Assembly (NCBI RefSeq): GCF_009727055.1
Contig: NC_052350.1
Span: 24,445,330-24,509,329 of the forward strand
From: Benincasa hispida
Taxonomy: Eukaryota > Streptophyta > Magnoliopsida > Cucurbitales > Cucurbitaceae
Direction of reading: 5' to 3'
DNA: 64,000 nucleotides
Position numbers and translations under genes: made by a program. The first letter of the stretch is position 1, and every line of letters starts with the position of its first letter. The notes beneath the pieces were generated by a model. The model made no database searches and had not been told where the DNA came from. It worked only from the letters and a program-made list of their open reading frames with translations. This document shows positions 25,046-37,336 of this stretch, piece by piece.

Positions 25046-26576
25046 AATAATGTTTGTCCTCAAGCATAAACTAAATATTTTTTCTTTAGAGAGTCAGCGC
25101 CTTTTCCTTACCTAGATTTCTCGAGGTTCCTTATTCAAATCTTATGAACCCAAGATCTTCTTAATTTCTATCCTGGTCTCTTCTTACAATATTTCTAAAA
25201 TTTAGGGACCGTAAGTTTAACCTTCAAAAAGACTTTACTTGTTTCCAGAACATCACATGATTTATTTCAAAAAAACTTTTTTTTTTCAACTGGGGTATTT
25301 CCAAATGATTTTTATCCTTGCATCGTTTATATATTCTTTTTTTGTTTTGTGACCTTGCGCTGATCCATGTGCCTGGCCTTCGTTTTGGCTTGCCCCCACG
25401 GGTGTCATACGAGCATCCAACTTCGAGCAAGGTGCCCTTTCTCAGTCTAGACTCATGCCCATTTGCAGCGGAGTTACAATCACTTTATTATGCATTGATC
25501 ACGATTCCTACCTTCGTTTTTGCTTGCCCCCACGGTGTGTCATGCGGGCATCCAATTACGAGTAGGATCCGATAGCAACGTTATGATTTTTTTTTAGAAA
25601 TGTCTAAAGCTTGGCAAGGTTGAAAATAAATACCACACTCCCAAATTTAAATGCAGCAATGTCCTCATTGCTGATAGACTAAAAGAATTCATGCGATGCT
25701 CTTAGAAAATTTCGTAAAAGTCAGTTTGAAAGAAAGCTGGTGGACCACTAACTTCTAGAAATATTCATGAATTGTCAGTCCTAAAATTAAGTTGACTCTA
25801 GTACATGCGATGAGAAATAGAGGCATGTTTTTCATCATTGAAATCATAATTGGTATGGAAAAACAATGCGGGGACTAACTAAAAGTAATCAACATTTAAT
25901 GATTGCGCCAACTAAAGAGGATGACGAATGTTAAAATTATCAAAGTTAAAGACGAGAAGCGAGACTACAAAATTTGGAATAAACAAAGTCAAGAAAAGAT
26001 ATAACCCCCAAATTTGCTCTGTCGCCCACAGCATTTGTGATCGCACCCTTATTTGTGGCGAGCTGATTTCTTCGATTGTGATGGCGGAACGAACTAGTCC
26101 CAGTTTTCAGTTATCATGTAGCTCCCCCATAATCGTTCACCATGATTGTTGTAAAAAAAACATTGAGAGGGTTAAAAATATAAGAGACAGAGTAATTTTT
26201 TTTTTTTTAGAGATGCAATTGATATTATAAAAGGATATATAAATGATAAAGGATATAGAGAGGTAGCTTGAATTCATGAACTGAAGATTTCAAAGGGTAC
26301 TTCAAAAAGATTGCGTCCCTGATGAATTTGAATTGTATGATTGCGTCGAGACTGCCCACTTCTTCTTTAGTCGGAATTCCTTAGGTCCACGGAGGATTTC
26401 TCGCGATGCAAGTCATCTCCATGATATATTTTGACTCTTTGCCCATTGACTTTGAATGCGTTGGTCCTATCCTCATTGGATAACTCAACCGCTCCATGCG
26501 GGAATACCTCTTTGATTATAAAAGGACCAGACCATCGTGATTTTAACTTGTCGAGAAAAAGTCGTAGCCGAGAATT
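25046..26576 (-). other. Athila-like 3' internal region without a recognisable env-like frame
   Basis: Autonomous Athila elements often carry an env-like frame here. I see none longer than about 60 residues on the minus strand. The stretch does contain a duplicated block: CCTTCGTTTT.GCTTGCCCCCACGG followed by CATCCAA, at about 25377 and again at about 25510, each followed by an ACGAG or TCGAG word. Function unknown. Confidence 0.55.
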
Positions 26577-27616
26577 TTACAACAAAACCTTCTGTCCGAC
26601 TTGGAGATTCTTCTCGCATAGTTGTTTGTCATGCCAACGTTTTACTTGCTCCTTGTAAATTTTGGCATTCTCATATGCTTGAGTTCTCCATTCATCAAGC
26701 TCAACCAACTGAAGTTTCCTTGCGTCCCCTGTGGCCTTTAAATCAAAATTGAACTTTTTCACTACCCACATTGCTCTATGCTCCAACTCAAGCGGTAAGT
26801 GGCATGCCTTTCCAAACACCAGCGCATATGAGGACATGCCTATAGATGTCTTATAGGCGGTTCTGTATGCCCACAAGGCGTCGTTCAGCTTCATTGCCCA
26901 ATCTTTTCGTGAAGGCTTCACCACCTTCTCTAATATTAGCATGATTTCCTTATTGGACACTTCAGCTTGACCATTTATTTATGGATGTTATGCAGTGGCT
27001 ACCTTATGGTGGATATTATACTTGAGCATCAATTTGTTGATGATGTTATTAACAAAGTGAGAGCCTTTATCACTTATTATGGCACGTGGAATGCCAAAAC
27101 GAGTGAAGATATTTTTCCTCAAGAACTTGGAGACTACTGCCACATCGCTTGCAGCACACGATACCGCTTCTACCCATTTTGAAACATAATCGAGGACTAA
27201 TATAATGTACTTGTGACCATTGGATGGTGGAAATGGTCCCATAAAGTCTATGCCCCATATGTCGAATAGCTCCAATTCTAAGATGATATTCATGGGCATC
27301 GCATTCTTCCATGAAATGTTTCCCGTGCGTTGGCACCAGTCGCATTTCATTGGGTAGTCTCTTGCGTCCTTAAATACAGTTGGCCAAAAATATCCACTTT
27401 GCAACACCTTTACTGCTGTGCGTTGGCCTCCAAAATGTCCACCATACGGCGAGTCATGGTATTTAGACCGTATACGCTGGTGAGCAGCTTTTGGTACGCA
27501 TAGGCGCAAAATCTGGTCTGACCCCCTTTTGTAAAGATTTGGCTCGTCCCAATAATANATAGGCGCAAAATCTGGTCTGACCCCCTTTTGTAAAGATTTG
27601 GCTCGTCCCAATAATA
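26577..27616 (-). pseudogene. Athila-like integrase remnant
   Basis: Zinc-binding part HDSPYGGHFGGQRTAVKVLQ with CDWCQRTGNIS (about 27450-27310), then WGIDFMGPFPPSNGHKYI and IPRAIISDKGSHFVNN for the catalytic core. The C-terminal part 26960-26577 has [21 protein letters not shown] frame change separates 26988 from 26960. A 58-bp duplication with an N disrupts the RNase H-integrase joint. Confidence 0.9.
27500..27616. repeat. Exact 58-bp tandem copies on either side of a single N
   Basis: 27500-27557 and 27559-27616 are identical; 27558 is n. Same pattern as at 19681-19805. It inserts a false repeat in the gypsy pol sequence. Confidence 0.9.
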
Positions 27617-27947
27617 TGATTTACATTTGTGTCTGAGTCGCCTCTTTTGGTGGGTTGTGTAGGAAATTGTTCACAAACCAGAAAATTGACCACGTCTGCA
27701 TACCATGGTAACTCTTCAATTTTAAACAGCTACTCATATGGGAAAGTTGCGTTCACCTCCGACTAGTTATGGTCGACTTCCAGATTTTCTAATCTTGATA
27801 GGTGGTCCACAACCTGGTTCTCCATCCCTTTGTGTTCAATGATTTCCATGTTGAATTCTTGAAGGATGAGAATCTATCGAATCAATCTCAACTTTGCATC
27901 CTTCTTTGTCATCAAATATTTGATTGCCGAGTGGTCGGTGTGAACCA

Positions 27948-29308
27948 TCACTTTGGTCCCAACAAGTAAGCTCTGAATTTCTCCAGCGCAAAGATCACCA
28001 CAAACTGTTCTTTTTCTATGGTGGTATAATTTGTTTGGGCAGGGTTCAAGGTTCTACTCGCCCCCATCGCATAATCGCTTGCGTCGCACATCAATTCAAA
28101 TGGCTTCATCCAGTCCGGTACGACTAACATAGGTGCGGTTATTAATGCGTTCTTCAGTATCTTGAATGCGTTGAGGCATTGTTCATCAAAGTCAAATGTT
28201 CTTTCTACCTCTAGCAACACACTCAATTGTCGCGCAATCTTCAAAAAGTCCTTCACAAAACGTCGATAAAATCTTGCATGCCCTAGGAAGCTTCTGAAAG
28301 CCTTCACATTTGCTGAAGGTGGGAGCTTTTCCATGGCCTCAATCTTCGTCTTATCCACCTCTAGCCCATCCTTGGAGACTTGTGCTCGAGCATAATACCT
28401 TCCTTCACCATGAAGTGGCACTTCTCCCAGTTCAGCACAAGGTTCGTCTCTTCACATCTTCTCAGTATCTTCTTTAGATTATTGAGACAGACTTCGTATG
28501 TTTGCCCGTACATCGATAAGTCGTCCATGAAAATTTCTATCGAATCTTCAAGATACTCAGAAAAGATGGCGATCATACACCTCTGGAATGTGCTCGGCAC
28601 ATTGCATAAGCCGAACGGCATGCGTCGAAACGTAAACGTTCCGTAGGGGCAGGTGAATGTGGTTTTCTCTTGGTCTTCAAGAGAAATCATGATTTGGTTG
28701 TAGCCTGCATATCCATCCAAAAAGCAAAAGTAATCATTTCTGCTAGACGGTCTAGCATCTGGTCAACAAAAGGCAAGGGGAAATGATCCTTCTTCGTTGT
28801 CGCATTCAATTTGCTGTAATTCATGCAGATCCACTAACCAGTGATGGTCCTCATTGGTATTAATTCATTATTTGCATTTGGGACTACCGTCATCCCTCTT
28901 TTCTTTGGCACACATTGCACGGGGCTGACCCACGTGCTATCGACGATTGGATAAATAATGCCTGCGTCCAACCATTTGATTATCTCCTTCTTCACGACCT
29001 CGTTCATCGCAGGGTTTGTCTGCATTGATGTTCGATCGCTCATTTTTTATTTTCCTCGACTTGTGCATGCAATATGTGGGGCTAATTCCTCTCATGTCTG
29101 CTAACGTCCATCCTATTGCTTTTATGTACTTTTTTAGGATGCTTAACAATCCTTTTTCTTGATCTTTTTGAAGTGCAGAGGAAATTATTACTGGTAGAGT
29201 TTCATTTTGCCCCAGAAAAGCATACTTCAGGTGGTTTGGCAAGGTTTTCAACTCTACTTTCGGTGGTTGTTCCAAGGATGGTTTTTGTGCTTTTCTCTCT
29301 TCATTCAT
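27948..29308 (-). pseudogene. Athila-like reverse transcriptase and RNase H remnant
   Basis: RT blocks: HLKYAFLGQNETLPVIISS (about 29240), WVSPVQCVPKKRGMTVV (about 28920), TFTCPYGTFTFRRMPFGLCN and the catalytic IEIFMDDLSMYG (about 28560). Then FRSFLGHARFYRRFVKDF and the RNase H start PFELMCDASDYAMGA (about 28100). The F-MDD box is intact. Frames change at about 29040, 28830-28720 and 28400. Confidence 0.92.
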
Positions 29309-29569
29309 TATCAGTTTTTATTCTTTGGTTGTTGTTTCCACGATCGCATTGCAGGTTACCACAGATGCGGTTGCATTCTCTCTTTCATCTTCATCTTCAG
29401 ACTTTTCTTCTTCATACAAACTGGGTTCATTGTTGGAATCTGTTAGGTCTTCTTCTTCCGGGTACTTCATAGCTCTGATAATATCAAACCTGATCTTCTT
29501 TCCTTTCATGCTCAATATGATCTCTCCCTTGTACACATCAATCTGAGCACGATCAATGGATAAAAATGG

Positions 29570-30109
29570 TCATCCCAAAATGATGGGTACATCCTTGTCC
29601 ACTTCATAATCAAGTATGATGAAGTCCGCCAGTAAGATAAATTTGTCAATCGAGACCAAGACATCCTTTACCTTCCCTTCTGGATGAACAAGGGACCTGT
29701 CAGCTAGTTGGAGAGTCATCGTTGTGGGCGCTAGCTGCCCCACATTCAGCTGCTTAAAAATTGAAAGAGGCATTAAGTTGATACTGGCCCCGAGATCGCA
29801 AATCGTTTGACCAATATATATCCCGCCAATTGAGCAGGGTATTGTGAAACATTTGGGGTCACGCATTTTTGGTGGAATAATGGTTTTTGAACTTTGCATT
29901 AATGCCACCATTGCGAACTTACCCTTGCTCCTTTTCTTCGTCACCATGTCCTTCAGAAACTTTGCATACTTTGGCATTTTTTCAATCGTTACAGTGAAAG
30001 GGATGTTGATATACAATTGTTTCAGCATGTCCATGAAGCGATGATATTGCACTTCATCATTTTTCTTCTTCTGGAGTCTCTGAGAAAATGGTGGCAACTG
30101 TATTTTCAC
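29570..30109 (-). pseudogene. Athila-like aspartic protease region
   Basis: Contains FTIPCSIGGIYIGQTICDLG followed by ASINLMPLSIFKQLNVG. The D of CDLGAS is the retropepsin catalytic residue and is intact here. Ends with the VPIILG block that precedes the GRPFL motif. This piece is open over 179 residues. Confidence 0.88.
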
Positions 30110-30114
30110 CGTTC

Positions 30115-31557
30115 CTATTCCATCGGCTTAGAAGTGGACGCAATTTCCAGTTTCATCGTCTCCAGTTCTTTAGGTTCCTCTTGAGTCAACGGGGTCTGTG
30201 GTTCCATCGCAACTGGAACAGTCCTTCTCAGCTTCTTCTTCTCTTTCACTACTGTTTTTCCATTTCGCAAAGTCACAACTTGACATTGCTTCTTTCCCAT
30301 ATTCCCTGAGTTACGCGGAAGCTCTGTTAAACTTGGCAACACCCTTTGTGGTCTACTTTTGAGCTCGCCCGCAATCTGTCCTATCCGAATTTCAAGATTA
30401 CGGATTGATGTCGCTTGATTCTGGAGTACCGTTTCATTCTTCTCAATATACTGCTTTAGTAAGCTCTCTAGAGATGAAGATTGTGGTGCCTGCGAACTGC
30501 TAGTTTGATTTTGTGATTGACCGTTTGTTCGCAGGAAGAATCCTGGTGGCCCTTCTTTTTGCGCCATCGGTTGAAAATTTTGTTGTTGATTTTTCCACGC
30601 AAAGTTGGGGTGGTTTCGCCACCCAGGGTTGTAAGTATTGGAGAAAGGGTTATTTTTTATGAAGTAAAAAGATTGTGGATTCCTCGGACACTCTTTCATT
30701 GGATGGGCTTCTCCGCAAGTAGCACAACTTGCACTCGTTTGATCGATTGTGTTGACCTGCCCCCTATGCGTTTCTGGGCTATTATTGCGATTCCTTATAT
30801 TAAATTCATCATCCCATTCATTTGGTTTTGTAGGGATGCAATGGCTCCATTACTTGCGTCATTATCTTTAATTCTCAGTCATTGATCGTTTTCTCTCCAG
30901 TCTTCGTGATTCTTCTAAATGCGATCAAGTATATTCTTAACCTCGTCGTATGTCTTGTCGAGCAAACCTCCAACTGCTGCCGCATTGGCAGCCGTCTACG
31001 ATGCAGGGTTCAAACCATGGTTGAAATTTTCCATTTGGAGACAATCGGGTAAGCCATTGTGCGAACAATCTCGCACTAGTATTTTAAACCTCGTCCAGGC
31101 GTCACTGAACGATTCATCAATATCTTGTTCAAAATTAGTAATCAACTTCCTCCTTCTTGCATTCTCTGTCAGGGGGGAGTACTTCTTCATGAAATTTTCC
31201 ACTACTTGTTCCCAAGATGTGATCTCCCTTGGTTTGAGAGAATAAGCCCATTTTCGTGCTTGGTCACATAGCGAAAATGGGAACAGCGTTAGTCGAACCT
31301 CCTCAACGGAGATATTTGGGAACACAAACGTATTGCAGATTTTAATAAAACTCCGGAGGTGGGTGTGCGGATCCTCGCCACACCTACTGCTAAACTTTCC
31401 GACAGTCTGAATTATCTGCAGCATAACCGGCTTCATCTCGAACCTCGATCTGTCTAGGGCTGACTTCATGATTCCTAGAGAAATCATATAGGTTGGGCGA
31501 CGCATAGTCTCGAATGGGCCTATTGCGGTCGTTTGCCAAGAGAATAGGGTTCACCAT
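30115..31557 (-). pseudogene. Athila-like gag remnant
   Basis: Likely start ATG at 31557 (MVNPILLANDRN). Gag core FEMKPVMLQIIQTVGKFSSR with LFPFSLCDQARKWAYSL and WEQVVENFMKKYSP is open at 31505-30996. A zinc knuckle reading CATCGEAHPMKEC (C-x2-C-x4-H-x4-C) is at about 30725-30690, followed by a Gln/Pro-rich tail. At least two frame changes. Confidence 0.87.
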
Positions 31558-31813
31558 GATATTATTTGCATTTCCTACTCAGTCTTCCGGTTGCTCCACC
31601 ATGTCGGGATTTCTCTCTTGTTGTTGTCAGCAGCTATTTCTTCTTCTTCTTCGAAAAGTTCTCTCAATCTCTGCATCGTAATTGGGCTCAAGAACTTGTC
31701 CTTTGCTCATACGACACTCACTTCTTCCCTTACCAAAGGAGAGGCAATGCATAGAGATGGAAAGCTGCAAAGAAAATAAAAAAGTTACCGTTAGCACAAT
31801 ATGTACTACCGTA

Positions 31814-31837
31814 GTCCCCGAAAACAACGCCAAAAAC
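31814..31837 (-). other. Athila-like primer-binding site (tRNA-Asp type)
   Basis: Minus strand TTTTTGGCGTTGTTTTCGG just inside the 5' LTR. Plant Athila/Tat elements use TGGCGCCGTTGCCGGGGA, complementary to tRNA-Asp; this copy carries a few changes. Confidence 0.8.
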
Positions 31838-31838
31838 T

Positions 31839-32693
31839 TGATACGTTGTGAATATGATCAAATAATGGTGTATATTGCGATGGTGGTGTATGCGTTGCAC
31901 ATGCAAGTTTTCCTAGTAAAATCCAAGTATAAATCCTACTAGGTTTCCTAGTAAGCCCAGGGTCGAACATAGGGACTACTTGAGACAATATGCGACGGTA
32001 AGTTATGATTCCTTTACGGTGAAAAACAAAACAATAAGTTGGTTGGTATGTTTGTTTAAAGTATAAATCCTATGCGGCAGAATTGAGAAAAGAGTTAATA
32101 ATAGCAAAAGTTACAATGAGTATGTGGGGAACGGGTTGAGGAGGGATTTAGCTAACACTTCCTAAGATTGCGTTCATGTTATGCGATCATGCTATACACA
32201 TACAACAGCATGTCATCTCTAAATGCAATGCTATAGTTGCTAATTTTAGAATGCATGCGATGTATACGATAATGTCTATTATGTCTAAGCCTCTATTCTT
32301 ATCCATGCGATGATGGACACACATATACACAAGGCGACCGCATACTATCATATCCTATTTTTAGGGTGCATGCGATGCATGATAGCAAACATAACTTATC
32401 TCTAAGTTTCTATCTCTTACTTATGTGGTTCTAATATGATTTCTCAAGCCTAGATTCTAACCTAACGCGTTGGGCAATGCATGTGCAATTTTGCTTAGAT
32501 CGCAATTTTGCTTTGCACTAATGCATTTTCCTACACAAAATACGTAAATTAGCTACTTTATGCGTTGGGTACATGCGATCGCATTGTTCTCAAGTTAATG
32601 CTTTTGGACACGATTTTGCATAATTTTACTGTTGCATTCCCACATTGTTTTATATTTTTGCGTTGTAATAACGTGCATTTCTGCCCGTTATCA
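31839..32693 (-). repeat. Athila-like 5' LTR with internal deletion
   Basis: 855 bp against 1654 bp for its partner. Sequence jumps at about 32466: on the left it matches the partner up to CTAACCTAAC (about 23960), on the right from about 24830 (CGCAATTTTGCTTT). Confidence 0.88.
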
Positions 32694-33836
32694 TACTCCC
32701 TCATATGATCCTCCTCAAGGAAGGTAGCGTTTGTTGACACAAACATCTTGTATTCCCTAGGATCATAAAAGTAACCCCCTTATGTCCCTTTAGGGTAGCC
32801 TACAAATATGCATAGCCTCGAACATGGTTCCAGTTTCTTGGGATTAGTCTCAAGCACATATGCTAGGCAACCCTAGATGCAGAAGTGGCGCAAACTAGCA
32901 TTACGCCCGTTCCACAACTAAAGGTGTTCTGGCAACACTTTTAGAAGGAACACAGTTGAGGATATAAGTTGCAGTCTCCACTGCAAAACCCCAAAACGAG
33001 TCCGATAAGGAAGCGTAACTCATCATCGACCGAACCATTTTCAACAGAGTTCTATTTCTCCTCTCAGATATACCATTCTGCTGAGGTGTACCAAACATTG
33101 AGAGTTGGCAAACGATTCCATGTTCTATCATATAGTTCTGAACTCAGAATCCAAAAAATCTCCACCCCGATCTGATCGAAGTGTTTTAATCCGTTTATCA
33201 AATGAATTTTCAACTTCAACCTTGAAATCTTTGAACTTTTCCAAGCATTTTGACTTTCGTTGCATCAAATAAACAAACCCATACTGGGAGTAAGCATCAG
33301 TAAAATTGTTGAAATACTCATAGCCTTCTCTGGCTCGCACATTCATCGAACCACAAAGGTTTCTCTTTGGCTCAATAATCTTTTCCAGTAAAAGGCCTTT
33401 TAGTCATCTTGTCTTCAAGGCATGACTCGCACACAAGTAAAGAAGTTTCCTTTAACTCGCTTAGAAGTCCATTATTCACCAACCTCTCAATCCTATTGAG
33501 ATTGATGCATCCTAATCGAAGGTGCCAAAGTTGGGCATTTTCTTTAGGATAAACCTTAAGTCGTTTATTTGGAGTTACGACTGTTTTAAACATCTCTATG
33601 TTATGGAGGGAATTTGTTGCTAACGACCTTAGCACATACAAATTAATTTCCAATTTTGCTAAATAAATCTCAACACCATCTTTCAGAATAAACACTTTAT
33701 TCGCCGAAAAGTTGAGAGTATATTTACATTCAATCAAACACTTTACAAAAATTAAGTTCCTCTTTAAATCAGGAACTACATATAGATCATTCAAAATGAT
33801 AAATTTATTCTGTAAAGTTAACTGGAGTCGTCCCAT
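32694..33836 (-). pseudogene. Copia C pre-integrase and integrase remnant
   Basis: Pre-integrase ENAQLWHLRLGCINLNRIER with CESCLEDKMTKRPF (33836-33372). Integrase core YEYFNNFTDAYSQYGFVYLM and LRSDRGGDFLDSEF (33346-33128). GTPQQNGISERRNRTLLKM with SFWGFAVETATYILN (33131-32901), and a FYDPREYKMFVSTNATFL block that stops at the Athila insertion. Three frame changes. Confidence 0.9.
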
Positions 33837-34914
33837 GCCACAGTTGAGATGACATGCCCGATGCCTATTTGCATCGTTATCTCATCAACTTCAAGCTGCC
33901 GCTAGGATCTAATCCCTTGAAAAGAAGAACAAACATGATTAGTGGCCCCATAATCTATAATCTAGGAAGAATCATCATTCTTCACTAAACAAGTTTTCAA
34001 AACTAGTAAATCATATTTACCTTGTTTTGCCTTGGCCTTAGCCTTCTTCTTCTTCTTCAACCAGTGAGGACAGTTCCACATCCAGTGCCCATCCTGGTTG
34101 CAATGGAAACATTTTCCTTTTTCAATCGACGTTGGTCGTCTACCCCACTGTGCTGCAGGTTATGGGTTAACCGATGCCTTCCCTTTCCCTTTACCACCCT
34201 TCTTCTTCTTCCACTTAGTAGTGTTAGAAGTAGAAGGTGCAGAATTAGTTCCTAAGGTTCAACTCAATGGAACTTCTTAGATGATGAAGCAACATTTGCC
34301 TTACCAACCTTATTCTCCTTGGTTTTCAGCAAGGATTGGAATGTTTGCAACTCATTGAGGAGAGTTGTAAGGGAACAATCAACTTAGTTCAATGCAGCAT
34401 TACTGACAAAGTGTAGGAAGATTTTTGGCAACGTTTGCAGAATGATGCTAATCTGGTTGCCCTCATCGATGCGGACCCCGTTCATCTCCGCCATATTAAA
34501 GTGGATCATCATGTTCAGAATGTGTTCTTAAACAGATGTACCCTCCTCCATTTTGGAGTTGAATATGCATTTCAGAGCTTCATGCTTGAGCTGTCCAGAC
34601 GGTTGTCGGAACGTTCTTCATAAGGACTCTATGATCTCACGCGCAGAGACTATAGGCTCATGCTTCTTGGCCAAAATGTCATTCAGACTGGCCAATATGT
34701 AAGCTCGGGAATTCTTGTTCGCCCGTGTCCATTTCTCATATGCCTCCTGAACATTTCGATTGGTAGTTTGAGTTGGAATAGGAGGACACTCCTTTGTAAG
34801 GACAAACTTCAAGTCATCGATGATAAGAATGGTATTAATCGTGTTTTTCCAACTAGCATAGTTTTCGCCAGTCAATTTGTCAGTACTTAACAGAGATAAC
34901 ATGATTGTTGCCAT
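33837..34914 (-). pseudogene. Copia C gag and protease remnant
   Basis: Gag starts at ATG 34914-34912 (MATIMLSLLSTDKLTGENYA), runs open to a stop at about 34618 (REIIESL), and continues in the same frame after the stop. The zinc knuckle is CNQDGHWMWNC near 34100, with a Lys/Ala-rich tail. The protease site near 33960 reads WIIDYGATNHV, the DSG core changed to DYG. Not functional. Confidence 0.85.
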
Positions 34915-37320
34915 TTTAAAAGTTGTTGAAAAAACATGAACAAACTTAGTAAGTCTATGCATTACCACTTTTAACACCAATTTTAGTTTTAGCAAAATAG
35001 TTCTAATGTACCCTAAGTGAAATGACATCTATTTTGCAATGATGCCCCAGCGAGGCAGGACAAAAGTCATCGGTGGGGTGATCAAGTGCCATTTCACTGG
35101 GATGAGATATTCTCAACCATTAGACAGAAACAACTCTTGTAACTGACTCTAACAGTCACCATTTTCCGGTACAGAACTGTTAACCTTTAACAATTATGTG
35201 TAAGCGTAACCCCTCATTTTAGGTCCTTGAGTCCTACCCTATTGTGCCCATCATAGGGAAAAAGTAGATTAGCACAAGAGACTAAAGCGACCTTATCCTA
35301 TACAGGAGATCAAATAAAGAGTAGTGCAAAACTGCCATCCTTTAGGGGGGACATTCCTAGGGTGCCTCGAGGCGATGCACAAAAAGTTATCCAACCTAAT
35401 TAGAGAAATCATGGGATATATTGTCACACCTTTCATTCCAACTTACAATTATTCACTCAATTTACCTTGATATTGACCTACCCAAACACCATACTTTAGG
35501 GGGACACGCCCAGGGTGCCTCAAGGCAGAGGATAAATCTCACGGTGTATACATTAGGGTGAAACGTGAATAGGTTTAAGTGAAGTATCATATACCCAAGT
35601 ACCTCCCACTGAATGTTAACCTAGGGATTCATTAACTTAGACAATCTGGTTACTGATTTTATCTAAGTGTAAGTTTAATTTGCTCAAAAAAAAATTCTTG
35701 CTTTTGATAATTAAACAAGTTCGAATCAAGTCCCATTAAACACTTTAACAAACTATCATCAAATCTATCTAATTCACCTTTCCAGGTAGGTTCCCAGGTA
35801 AGGATATTCCGTTTCCGTCAGCTTAAGTACCCCAACCTAGATAAAAGCCACCTTAGACAAAAGGTCCCTTATAGATAGATTTGATACATATTTAATCTTT
35901 TATTAGTCAATTTAATCCTACTAAGCTGATTAAAAGATTAACTTAGGTTTCTAATCTCATTAGAACCGTGATCTTAGGTCTATCTCCATCAAATTTTCAA
36001 ACTCTTTTAAAAAATGATTCAAGCATAAGTTTGCATGCATGTCTTTCTTATTGATTTTAGTTCTAAGTTCCATTATAACTCTTATAAAAGGGAAACAACC
36101 AAAATCATCCACATTGCTAAGCCAGACTAGGTATTTATAACTATTATAAATTTAACCTATGTTTCATGCTTCATGCAATGTCCATTCATTACTATATATA
36201 ACTATTATATAAAGAAGTAATGAACTAAGCATACATGCTTTCATACACCCTTATACTATAACATTTATAATATAAAGATGATGCATGAATATGCTTAATG
36301 CATGCATAAATATAACTTTTACATTATATGATGCATGATCATGCTTTAAAGTAATTTAATCATGCAAACTACTACATCATAACTCTTACAATATAGAGAT
36401 GATGCATGATAAATGCATAAGTTATGGTGGGATTTAAAACAATATGGCATACTATATGACATATAATTTAAACTTACATCTCATGTACATTCACCAAAAT
36501 TAATGAACTGGGATGATTAGCCTAAAAAATCAGAAATAAAAAAGCTATCTATTACATAAACCATCAAGTAAACCGGTTCAAACAGGCAAACCGGGTCTTG
36601 AACCACCTGGGCAAAGCCTCGCTTCTTGATCGTGTAGCTTTCCCTTGTGATCGTCTAGTAAAGTTGGTCGAGTAACCATGATCGTGTAGCAATGATCGAG
36701 TACCTTTGACTATGTGATGAAACATGAAGGCCACTTGATCATGCAGCGCATTGAATATTAACACTTGCCTAAATGATCGAGGAGCAAGGGCCAAGTAACA
36801 CTTACCGAGTGATCGAGTAGCCAGTGACTATGAAATGAAGCATGTTGGCCTACACGATCATTTAGTGCATGCGCCTACCATGCAACGAGTATCCCATACT
36901 CAACGATCGTTTACCCCCATTGTTTACACGATCGAGTAGCCAATGCAAACCGATCGAGTAAACACTTTACTCGTTCATTTAGCCTAGACTACACGATCTG
37001 ACCAAATCTTGGTCTTCTTCTTCCTCGAAGTAAACTGTATCTCCATGCCTTGAATCTTCATCACGAGCAACTCTTACAGACTCAAACTCTTTGAATTACA
37101 AACTCGATAGCAAGTTAATATGCCCAAAAACACAGGGGCCCTTACAATTAACTTTGAAATGTAAAAGAAAGCAATAACCAGAGGCAATGATCTCAAAAAC
37201 TCCATTAATCCACATCCATAAATACATTTAACACTTAAATATAATGTAGACATGCTTACAACCCATTAAGAATGTAAATACAATTTAATACATCAATGGA
37301 TTTGGAATATCAGAACAACC
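34915..37320 (-). other. Copia C untranslated leader (2.4 kb)
   Basis: Lies between the primer site and gag and has no gag-like frame. Notable parts: two similar blocks at about 35330-35372 and 35490-35530, each with CCTAGGGTGCCTCGAGGC or a close variant; a block at 35770-35880 that matches element F; a zone of ATGCATGAT/GCATGC words (about 36150-36440); and a cluster of GATCG-N-GTA variants (about 36625-36980). A leader this long may carry packaging signals; that is inference. Confidence 0.65.
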
Positions 37321-37334
37321 TGGCTCTGATACCA
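37321..37334 (-). other. Copia C primer-binding site (initiator tRNA-Met)
   Basis: Minus strand TGGTATCAGAGCCA, a perfect match to the usual plant copia site, two bases inside the LTR. Confidence 0.95.
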
Positions 37335-37336
37335 AT

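Larger units (their letters stand above)
23377..32693 (-). mobile_element. Athila-like Ty3/gypsy retrotransposon inserted in copia C
   Basis: Minus strand, 9.3 kb. LTRs start TGATAACGGG and end in a CA (plus-strand edge TGATGCATTG or TGATACGTTG). Flanks are TGCTC (23372-23376) and TACTC (32694-32698), a target duplication with one mismatch. Primer site, gag, protease, RT, RNase H, integrase and polypurine tract follow in order. No env-like frame is recognisable between integrase and the 3' LTR. Confidence 0.93.

Noticed and set aside
25046..26576. env-like gene of a retrovirus-like element
   Set aside because: No frame longer than about 60 residues on the element's strand and no signal-peptide or membrane-anchor pattern.
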